Below, piece after piece: positions 14,701 to 25,340 of a DNA stretch of 64,000 bases. The position numbers and the translations under genes were made by a program. The notes beneath the pieces were generated by a model. It was not told where the DNA came from. It saw only the letters and a program-made list of their open reading frames with translations, and searched no databases. Source of the stretch: Arenicola marina (Eukaryota > Annelida > Polychaeta > Arenicolidae). The stretch spans positions 20,157,911-20,221,910 of the forward strand of contig OZ025256.1 of NCBI GenBank assembly GCA_964019135.1. The letters are read 5' to 3'. The stretch's first letter is position 1. Every line of letters begins with the position of its first letter.

Positions 14701-15625
14701 ATTTATTTTGATTGAATGCCGGAGAACAAGTAGGGGATCGTGGGAGTTAGGACTCGAAACGGGAATTGCAATTATACCATAATATCGCACAATTTAGAGA
14801 CGGAGATAATGTTTAATCTATTTTATTACACATGCAGAAATAGACAATGATAATTCGTTCGATTATGTAATTGTTGGATCTTAACCTGGAATTTGGTGAG
14901 TGACGCTATTGCCAGTGAGCAATCGATCTTAACTAGAGTCTGCCAACCATGGGATTCGATTTTTGTGTTGTTTGACATAATCGTGGCACGCCGGAATGAC
15001 GTTTTATCCGTGATGTGAAAGCGTTCCTTATGCTATCAAGATAATTGTAGTACGTCGATAATGTGCAGATATGCGACATGCATTCAAAACTAGCGCAATA
15101 AACCATTGAATAACGGACATTCGCTTTGCACGTCTATATGATAGGAATCCAAGAAGGGGAAACTATTGAAGAAAAAGTCTCACGAAGCTCCGGCGTCTTG
15201 CTTCATCACCTAGAGAAGAGCAACAACACGTCCAACTTGTATTGATGTGTCATTTGCTTTCTGCCATGGTATTGCAATCCCATTATTTGTCGCATGATCT
15301 GAGCGTTGTGCTGTTGCCGCAATAGGAACATTTTGATAACAAATACATAAATCAGACCAATCAAGATATCTGAATACTTTCTTTGGATACGACTCTTTTT
15401 CTACGTCTTTTCTGCAGAAGAAAGCGATTGGACATTGCTTCCGGTTAGGCCAAGGCAGACGGTGTGTCTATGAAGTAATCTACTTGTTTATTTTAGAATG
15501 TTCAAATATACAAGATATACGCAATTAATAACAATATCATTTTAACATTTGCAAAACATTTATTTATTAATTCAAGAGTTGTACAATACACCGTTAGTTT
15601 CGCTAATTTATATCTTTCTATATTT
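11786..15625. repeat. macrosatellite monomer L3 (long)
   Basis: 3840 bp and nearly identical to L2. The visible differences are the length of the G run near 12200 and single substitutions such as GTATGGATTT against GTATGGCTTT near 13383. This indicates very recent duplication, recent homogenisation, or assembly duplication of the same sequence. Confidence 0.9.
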
Positions 15626-18114
15626 AATTGAACCTAGTGCAATGAATACACACACGCATCATGGCCACTGTCTGGTTAATATTTCCCTAATGCCGAAGGA
15701 CAGCATACTCAATGCTAATATGCTTTAAGAATACGCAACGATGCCCTCCATAACCGCCAGACAGTCACATTTCCCAGCCTCCAAAAACTGGCATAAACAG
15801 TCAACTAGCCCCGCAGTTCAGAATAACAGTGTGGTTAGAGCTCAGATTCAAACGACGAGTTAACCCATGCTGCCCGCCCCTCTAGCCGCAAATCTTTGCG
15901 ATCTCCGTCCACAGATATGCCCAGTTCTCTCGGGGCTCTCATGTCCCATGCCCCCACGGGCCACGTGAAGACTCTCCGACCAATGGGCTTTGACACCGAA
16001 AGCTTATTACTGACAAGGATGATCAAACGCCGCCTTGTAATCTACTTACATCCTTCGTTCTGTTGCTGAAGCTGAGTTTTTCGATCTCTTTTGGCTTCGC
16101 CGATGGATCTCCATTTCCAAAGGAGGCGGCCAGTGTGGAAACAAAAAACTTCGCTCGCCGTAGAGACCACACGCGGCTCATCATTTCCTGTTGGTACGGG
16201 CGACTTCCGGTGACAGACGCCGCCAAGAATCTCGTCGAAGTGGAAGCCGGAGCATGAGTCCTACTCTAGTAAAGCCGGTGCACAATTTCTGCTCTAGTGA
16301 AGCCGTAGGAAGGTTCCTACTTTAGTGCCCCCGCGTTGTTGCGGCTCCACACTTAAGTTATCAACAAAAGATGCATTTGGCTCCTGACTGTAGTGTCGCG
16401 GGCTCGTTTTACTGCGGGCCGCCCGTCCGAGAAGAGGAAAAACAATGGCCGGCCATACAAATTAACGCGCCCTGCATGTAGTATACGATATGTCCCACCG
16501 CGCGCCACCGCGAGATGAGGGTTCTCTCTATAGATCTATATCTCCTTCTCTCTCCATCTCTTTCCGTCTTTCCCTCTCTCGCTCGGTCTCTATCCCTATT
16601 TCTCTCTATTCTTGTCTCTCTCTAATTGCCTCACTCCGGCTGCCTGTTTTTATTTGCAGGCACACATATATGGATGAGGATGTCTGTGGGCCGGGGGCGT
16701 GGCGGGAGCCCTGACGGGCTTGGGAGCGGGCGCGGGGGAGATTATCGGGGTGACATTTATTCATGACATTAAGTCAGAACAAAACGTTGTCATAACAACC
16801 AGAATGTCTTTGCAGCGACGTGTGCTTTATATCTGCTTTCCTATGTTTTCCATCTAACTTTTAGTTTTCCTCCATGGTAGATCAGAATAAATATGCAATA
16901 TGAAAAACCTCACAGAATTGCGTGCATTTATCTCGAGAAAACCCTTGACACACATGAAATATAGTACGCAGAGTGGGTATTTCTCACGGTGTGTTCAGGC
17001 CTGAAGAGCAAGAAAATCGTTTCACGGACCAGACAGAAACATACCAGCCAATCAGAAAACAGCATTTCGTTTTTCGCCGTCTCGGTTGGGAGGATTTATC
17101 GTCCACAAAAGCCAATCAAATCGAATGTTGCAACGAGCGTTTTAGTGCCATGTGCGTTTTTAGCGTTACGCATGATCCTGTTAATAAGCGATTTATTTTG
17201 ATTGAATGCCAGAGAACAAGGAGGGGATCGTGGGAGTTAGGACTCGAAACGGGAATTGCAATTATACCATAATATCGCACAATTTAGAGACGGAGATAAT
17301 GTTTAATCTATTTTATTACACATGCAGAAATAGACAATGATAATTCGTTCGATTATGTAATTGTTGGATCTTAACCTGGAATTTGGTGAGTGACGCTATT
17401 GCCAGTGAGCAATCGATCTTAACTAGAGTCTGCCAACCATGGGATTCGATTTTTGTGTTGTTTGACATAATCGTGGCACGCCGGAATGACGTTTTATCCG
17501 TGATGTGAAAGCGTTCCTTATGCTATCAAGATAATTGTAGTACGTCGATAATGTGCAGATATGCGACATGCATTCTAAACTAGCGCAATAAACCATTGAA
17601 TAACGGACATTCGCTTTGCAAGTCTATATGATAGGAATGCAAGAAGGGGAAACTATTGAAGAAAAAGCCTCACGAAGCTCTGGCGTCTTGCTTCATCACC
17701 TAGAGAAGAACAACAACACGTTCAACTTGTATTCATGTGTCATTTGCTTTCTGCCATGGTATTGCAATCCCATCATTTGTCGCATGCTCTGAGCGTTGTG
17801 CTGTTGCCGCAATAAGAACATTTTGATAACAAATACATAAATCAGACCAATCAAGATATCTGAATACTTTCTCTGGATACGACTCTTTCTCTACGTCTTT
17901 TCTGCAGAATAAAGCGATTGGACATTGCTTCCGGTTAGGCCAAGACAGACAGTTTGTCTATGAAGTAATCTACTTGTTTATTTTAGAATGTCCAAATATG
18001 CAAGATATACGCAAATAATAACAATATTATTTAACATTTGCAAAACATTTATTTATTAATTCAAGAGTTGTACAATACACCGTTAGTTTCGCTAATTTAT
18101 ATCTTTCTATATTT
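15626..18114. repeat. macrosatellite monomer S2 (short)
   Basis: 2489 bp, the same length as S1 and nearly identical over most of its length. Substitutions cluster in the last 350 bases (for example CCCATCATTTG near 17770 and CAAGACAGACAG near 17940). Confidence 0.9.
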
Positions 18115-20529
18115 AATTGAACCTAGTGCAATGAATACACACACGCATCATGGCCACTGTCTGGTTAATATTTCCCTAATGCCGAAGGACAGCATACTCA
18201 ATGCTAATATGCTTTAAGAATACGCAACGATGCCCTCCATAACCGCCAGACAGTCACATTTCCCAGCCTCCAAAAACTGGCATAAACAGTCAACTAGCCC
18301 CGCAGTTCAGAATAACAGTGTGGTTTTAGCTCAGATTCAAACGACGAGTTAACCCATGCTGCCCGCCCCTCTAGCCGCAAATCTTTGCGATCTCCGTCCA
18401 CAGATATGCCCAGTTCTCTCGGGGCTCTCATGTCCCATGCCCCCACGGGCCACGTGAAGACTCTCCGACCAATGGGCTTTGACACCGAAAGCTTATTACT
18501 GACAAGGATGATCAAACGCCACCTTGTAATCTACTTACATCCTTCGTTCTGTTGCTGAAGCTGAGTTTTTCGATTTCTTTTGGCTTCGCCGATGGATCTC
18601 CATTTCCAAAGGAGGCGGCCAGTGTGGAAACAAAAAACTTCGCTCGCCGTAGAGACCACACGCGGCTCATCATTTCCTGTTGGTACGGGCGACTTCCGGT
18701 GACAGACGCCGCCAAGAATCTTGTCGAAGTGGAAGCCGGAGCATGAGTCCTACTCTAGTAAAGCCGGTGCACAATTTCTGCTCTAGTGAAGCCGTAGGAA
18801 GGTTCCTACTTTAGTGCCTCCGCGTTGTTGCGTCTCCACACTTAAGTTATCAACAAAAGATGCATTTGGCTCCTGACTGTAGTGTCGCGGGCTCGTTTTA
18901 CTGCGGGCCGCCCGTCCGAGAAGAGGAAAAACAATGGCCGGCCATACAAATTAACGCGCCCTGCATGTAGTATACGATATGTCCCACCGCGCGCCACCGC
19001 GAGATGAGGGTTCTCTCTATAGATCTATATCTCCTTCTCTCTCCATCTCTTTCCGTCTTTCCCTCTCTCGCTCGGTCTCTATCCCTATTTCTCTCTATTC
19101 TTGTCTCTCTCTAATTGCCTCACTCCGGCTGCCTGTTTTTATTTGCAGGCACACATATATGGATGAGGATGTGTGTGGGCCGGGGGCGTGGCGGGAGCCC
19201 TGACGGGCTTGGGAGCGGGCGCGGGGGAGATTATCGGGGTGACATTTATTCATGACAGTAAGTCAGAACAAAACGTTGTCATAACAACCAGAATGTCTTT
19301 GCAGCGACGTGTGCTTTATATCTGCTTTCCTATGTTTTCCATCTTACTTTTAGTTTTCCTCCATGGTAGATCAGAATAAATATGCAATATGACAAACCTC
19401 ACAGAATTTCGTGCATTTATCTCGAGAAAACCCTTGACACACATGAAATATAGTACGCAGAGTGGGTATTTCTCACGGTGTGTTCAGGCCTGAAGAGCAA
19501 GAAAATCGTTTCACGGGCCAGACAGAAACATACCAGCCAATCAGAAAACAGCATTTGGTTTTTCGCCGTCTCGGTTGGGAGGATTTATCGTCCACATATC
19601 GTCCTGTTAATAAGCGATTTATTTTGATTGAATGCCGGAGAACAAGGAGGGGATCGTGGGAGTTAGGACTCGAAACGGGAATTGCAATTATACCATAATA
19701 TCGCACAATTTAGAGACGGAGATAATGTTTAATCTATTTTATTACACATGCAGAAATAGACAATGATAATTCGTTCGATTATGTAATTGTTGGATCTTAA
19801 CCTGGAATTTGGTGAGTGACGCTATTGCCAGTGAGCAATCGATCTTAACTAGAGTCTGCCAACCATGGGATTCGATTTTTGTGTTGTTTGACATACTCGT
19901 GGCACGCCGGAATGACGTTTTATCCATGATGTGAAAGCGTTCCGTATGCTATCAAGATAATTGTAGTACGTCGATAATGTGCATATATGCGACACGCATT
20001 CTAAACTAGCGCAAATAAACCATTGAATAACGGACATTCGCTTTGCACGTCTATATGATAGAAATGCAAGAAGGGGAAACTATTGAAGAAAAAGCCTCAC
20101 GAAGCTCTGGCGTCTTGCTTCATCACCTAGAGAAGAACAACAACACGTTCAACTTGTATTCATGTGTCATTTGCTTTCTGCCATGGTATTGCAATCCCAT
20201 TATTTGTCGCATGATCTGAGCGTTGTGCTGTTGCCGCAATAAGAACAAATACATAAATCAGACCAATCAAGATATCTGAATACTTCTCTGGATACGACTC
20301 TTTCTCTACGTCTTTTCTGCAGAATAAAGCGATTGGACATTGCTTCCGGTTAGGCCAAGGCAGACAGTTTGTCTATGAATTAATCTACTTGTTTATTTTA
20401 GAATGTCCAAATATGCAAGATATACGCAAATAATAACAATATCATTTAACATTTGCAAAACATTTATTTATTAATTCAAGAGTTGTACAATACACCGTTA
20501 GTTTCGCTAATTTATATCTTTCTATATTT
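18115..20529. repeat. macrosatellite monomer S3 (short, deleted)
   Basis: 2415 bp, 74 shorter than S1/S2. Most of the loss is one deletion near 19597 that removes the second CCAATCA box and following sequence; a smaller loss is near 20248. It is otherwise clearly the same monomer with more substitutions than S1/S2. Confidence 0.9.
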
Positions 20530-22625
20530 AATTGAACCTAGTGCAATGAATACACACACGCATCATGGCCACTGTCTGGTTAATATTTCCCTAATGCCGA
20601 AGGACAGCATACTCAATGCTAATATGCTTTAAGAATACGCAACGATGCCCTCCATAACCGCCAGACTGTCACATTTGCCAGGCTTTAAAAACTGGCATAA
20701 AAAGTGAACTGGCATTGCAGTTCAGAATAACAGTATGGATTTAGCTCAGATTCAAACGACGAGTTAACCCATGCTGCCCGCCCCTCTAGCCGCAAATCTT
20801 TGCGATCTCCGTCCACAGATATGCCCAATTCTCTCGGGGCTCTCATGTCCCATGCCCCCACGGGCCATGTGAAGACTCTTCGACCAATGGGCTTTGACAC
20901 CGCAAGCTTATTACTGACACGGATGATCAAACGCCGCTCTGTAATCTACTTAAATCCTTCGTTCTGTTGCTGAAGCTGAGTTTTTCAGGCTCCTTTGGCT
21001 TCGTCGCTGGATCTCCATTTTTGAGAGAGGCGGCCAGTGTGGAAACAATAAATTCACTCGCCGTAGAGATCACATGCGGCTCATCATTTCCTGTTGGCGC
21101 GGGCAACTTCCGGTGACAGACGCCGCCGAGAATCTCGTCGGAGTAGAAGCCGGAGCATGATTCCTACTCTAGTGAAACCGGTGCATAATTCCTGCTCTGG
21201 TGAAGCCGGAGGATGATTTCTATTTTAGTACCCCCGCGCTGTCGCGTCGCCACACTTAAGTTATCAACAGAAGATGCATTTGGTTCCTGACTTTAGTGCC
21301 ACAGGCTCGTTTTAATGCGGGCCGCCCGTCCGAGAAGAGGAACAGAAATGGCCGTCCATACAAATTAACGCGCCCTGCATGTAGTATACGATATGTCCCA
21401 CCGCGCGCCACCGCGAGATGAGGGTTTTCTATAGATATCTATCTCTCTCTCAATATCTTTCCGTCTTTTCCTGTCTCTCTCGGTCTCCTTCCTTGTCTCT
21501 ATTTGTGTCTCTCTCTACCTGCCGCACACTGGCTCCCTGTCTTCATTTGCAGCAACACATATATGGATGAGGATGTGTGTGTGTGGGAGGGGGGGGGGGG
21601 ATGGGGGCCGTAGAGGGGCTTGGAAGGGGGCGTGGGGGAGATTATCGGGGTGACGTTTATACATGACAGAAAGTCAGAGCAAAACATTGCCATAACAACC
21701 GGGTTGTCTCTGGAGCGCCGTGTGCTTTATATCTGCCTTCCTGTGTTTTCGTCTTACCATTAGTTTTCCTCCATGGTAGACCAGAATAAATTTGAAATAC
21801 GAAAAACTTTACAGAATTGCGTGCATTTATCTCGAGAAAACCCTTGACACACATGAAATATAGTACGCAGAATGGGTATTTCTGTGTTCGGGCTGAACAA
21901 AAAAGAAAGAAAATCGTTTCACCGGTCAGACAGAAACATACCAGCCAATCAGAAAACAGCATTTCGTTTTTCGCCGTCTCGGTTGGGAGGAGTTATCGTC
22001 CCCAAAAGCCAATCAAATCGAATGTTACAACGAGCGTTTTAGTGCCATGTGTGTTTTAGCGTTACGCATGATCCTGATAATACGCGATTTATTCTCATTG
22101 AATGCCGGAGAGCAAGGAGAGGGTCTTGGGAGTTAGGACTCGAAATAACCACAGTGAATTGCAATTATACCATAACATCGCACAATTTAGAGACGAAGAT
22201 AACGTTTAATCTATTTTATTACACATGCCGAAATAGTCCATTATAATTCGTTCGATTATGTAATGTTGGACCTGGGATTTGGCGAGTGACGCTACTGCCA
22301 GTAAGCAATCGATCTCAACTAGAGTCTGCTAACCGTGGGATTCGATATTTGTGTTGTTTGATATACTCGTGGCACGCAGGAATGACGTTTTATCTGCGAT
22401 GTGAAAGCGTTTCTTACGCTATCAAGATGATTGTATTACAGTAAATGCATGTATATGCGGCGCATCATAAACTGGTTCTATAAACCATTGAGTTGAAGAC
22501 AAAGCTTCACGAAGCTATGGCATTTTGCTTCCTCATCTAAGAAGAAACAACAACACGTTATCCAAATGCTCTGTTATTAGTGTGTCATTTTGTTTCTGCC
22601 ATGGTATTGCAATCCCTTAATTTCG
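20530..22625. repeat. macrosatellite monomer S4 (diverged edge copy)
   Basis: Right-most monomer, truncated at about 2.1 kb. It carries many substitutions and small indels compared with S1-S3, including a TG microsatellite and G run near 21580-21602. Similarity to other monomers fades near 22615-22625, after the GCCATGGTATTGCAATCCC word. Its greater age fits the usual pattern of diverged edges and homogenised centres. Confidence 0.85.
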
Positions 22626-22734
22626 TCTGGTGCGTCTCTATCCCTTGCAGAAAACTCCGTTTTAATTGCCAATATCTGGTAAAGGTTGCTGAAAGAGCCA
22701 CGTATTGTAATTACCACTCTGCCTTAGTTACGCA

Positions 22735-23225
22735 GGTCTCCCGCCGCCGTCACGTCTTGTCTTTTTCTCCTTCTCTATCTTTCTCTCTCTGTCACGCCCC
22801 TGCTCTATTGTTTTGTCTCACTTCATCTCTCTCTCGTTCTGTCTCTTTTTTCTCGCCCTCTCGTTCCTTTCGTCTCTTTCACTTTCGCTCCCTCACCCCT
22901 CTTTTTCTGTCTCTCATCCCTTCGCAATCCTCCTTCGCTCTGTCCGTCTGTTTCTCGTTTCGGCTTCCCCCCTCTCTATCTCGTTCTCTTGCTTTGGCTC
23001 CTTCACCCGTCGCGTTTTGCCTTCCACCCCGCTATCTTCTCCCTTTTTGACTTCCCATTTGGCTTTCTCCGTCTGCCGCTCGTTCTGTCTGACCCTCTCT
23101 GTCTCTCGTCTTCTCTCGTTTTGTCTCACCTTCTCTTCGTCCCTCGTCCTCTCTCGTTCTACCTCCACTTGGATCCCCCACCCCTCTCGCTATATCTCCA
23201 CTTGATTCGCTCGCACTCCCTTCCA
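22735..23225. repeat. C/T-rich tract
   Basis: Pyrimidine-rich low-complexity DNA with degenerate CTCTCGTTCTGTCT words. Open frames on both strands here are compositional. Confidence 0.8.
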
Positions 23226-23255
23226 ATACGCACCCATCTGGTCCATTCCCTCCCT

Positions 23256-23415
23256 GGGTTACGTGTGGCCCATCAGGTGCTTTCCGGCCAGTCCTGGGCT
23301 ACGTGAGGCCCATCAGGTGCTTTCTGGCCAGTCCTGGGCTACGTGAGGCCCATCAGCTGCTTTCTGGCCAGTCCTGGGCTACGTGAGGCCCAGCAGGTAC
23401 TTTCTCGCCAGTCCC
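23256..23415. repeat. 40-bp tandem repeat, 4 copies
   Basis: Four 40-bp units beginning GGG(C/T)TACGTG and ending GGCCAGTCCT, differing at a few bases. From 23416 to 24689 I see no gene; one perfect CRE palindrome TGACGTCA lies at 24628-24635, followed by TTACGTCA. Confidence 0.9.
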
Positions 23416-24689
23416 TCGTTGCCATTCCTCTTGTTGCGTCTTATTCCCAAGCACCTAGTTATCTACGAGGCCCTGCAATTTTCTTCTTCATCCCCTTAGG
23501 AATCCTAGTAGAGCCAGGTTAAGTCTCGTGGCTTAACATCTCGTACATATCCCCGGTGTCGTCGCTACCCCATGTGACTGTTCCCGCCAGGTCTCCATTC
23601 CATTCCCTGCCGTCTCTTGCTGACTGCAGCGAAACGATTTCAGCAAATTACTTTTTTCTCTCGTCTGTGCCGACCCATAATAACTGAAGTAATTACTCGT
23701 TCTATATGCTCTCTGTGATTTTCATGATGTTGATGAAATCGTTTCATCCCTTGTCAACAAGTAGCAGAGATTGTTCTCTTTCTGAAGATATGTTTGCTAT
23801 GTAGTTAAATACCTGAAGACACACACAAATGCAGATGTCAAATGTATATAAAGGTGTGAAAATCGTCTTGGGCTGCTTAGAGGCTGTTTAGAGGCTGAAA
23901 TACAAGCTGGATATTCTATCGAAGGCTCTGCCGCTTGTGTTCTGCATATATCACCCATGGGCGCGGAGTTATAACATGTGACATGTCTAGGTACCATAAT
24001 GGTATTATTGAGCGATTAACATATGTCATACGCATTCATGCGGTGATTGAGCGTAGATCAATGTTCCACGGATTGAGTGAATTTCAATCTTCATTAGTGT
24101 AATTGATTAGTTAATGTATCTATGTTTCCAGAACTAGACCGGGGAGACCGAGGCGTATACCTCAGAGTGGCTGCAGTCCTGGTAAATATCATATCAATAA
24201 CAACATTATCATTGTTATGACGTATCACATGGAGTTTTAGTAAAGCGTGGGCACTACCTAATTCATGTCTATAATTTGTAATGTCTGCATGAAGTTGAAT
24301 TGTCTGGTTTATTACATGCCGTGTTTCATGTATCGTCCACTCATCCTACATGTCATGCACGTGATTAGTAGTAAATTAGTCGGAACTTTATATTTATTTC
24401 AAACATTCCTTGAGGTAAACAGCCTACTACTGTGGCCCTTTCACGTTATTTTTTTGTTTCTACTTGTATCTGTATAGATCCAGTTGTGAAGTTTTATATT
24501 TTACGTTAGCGTATAAGCTTCGGCTTCTGCTGTTGTCTATGTAATATATGTTTGTTTACTTGTGATGCATACCCTTGGACAATAAGCGTTATTATTAAGG
24601 GGATGTCCTTAAACGGGTGTGCTTCAATGACGTCATTTACGTCATCCTTCCCTGATTATAAGATATCCCTTCTAAATTTCCATGATGGG

Positions 24690-25110
24690 TGATCTAATAT
24701 CTTGGCTGATATCTGGTTTAATATCGCTTGAAATTGGTTTTAATATCGCCTGATTTCGGACTTTATATCGCCTGAAATTGACTTTAATATCGCCTCATAT
24801 TGATATCGCCTGAAATTGACTTTAATATCGCCTGATATTGATATCGCTTGAAATCAGATTTAATGTTGCCTGATATCAGATTTGACATTGCCTCATATCA
24901 GATTGGATATCGCCTGATATCAGATTGGATATCGCTTGATATTTACTCTGATATCGAGTGATATGTTCTCTGGCATATATTATCTGCTTTGATATCGCCT
25001 GATAAGCCTCATAATTATATAATACTAAGATAATAGTATCCATATTTTAGTCTTGCTTTTATTTCTTGCCATCTGCTCTGGTATCGCTTGATAAGCCTGA
25101 TGGCTGCTTT
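24690..25110. repeat. degenerate GATATCGCCTGATAT repeat
   Basis: Irregular tandem repeat built on ATATCGCCTGA(A/T)AT words with spacers of about 15-32 bp. It lies immediately upstream of the first visible glutamate-receptor exon. Confidence 0.75.
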
Positions 25111-25340
25111 GAAACCCCTGCCACGTGTGTGAAATTCCGCATATTCTTTCCGACATAACCTTAAATGTCAATACAATAATCTTTTACTGGACCATGTTAA
25201 CACAGCAGTACTTAATAACATGCACCGTAGATAGACAAAAGCAACAGGTTGAGAACCGCAGTTGTAGTGGCTATAGCAATGGATGCCACCGTTATAATAT
25301 ATATATTTATTTAATAGAAAGAATACATATGTTTCTCCAG

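Larger units (their letters stand above)
1629..22625. repeat. 21-kb macrosatellite array, order L-L-S-L-S-S-S
   Basis: Seven head-to-tail monomers can be aligned by eye using the junction word CTATATTT followed by TGTCTG (long form, L) or AATTGAACC (short form, S). L is about 3.84 kb and S 2.4-2.5 kb; they differ by a 1.4-kb L-specific segment. The inner block L2+S1 (5455-11785) and L3+S2 (11786-18114) are almost base-identical, so the array has a 6.33-kb higher-order period. The right-most monomer is the most diverged and is truncated. No monomer has a convincing gene: the conserved open frames of 63-99 codons mostly start at GTG or TTG. Each monomer has two CCAATCA boxes, a (CT)n tract with a TTTGCAG acceptor-like end, and a GGGGGCGTGG-rich patch, so it may be transcribed, but that is inference. 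Confidence 0.95.
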
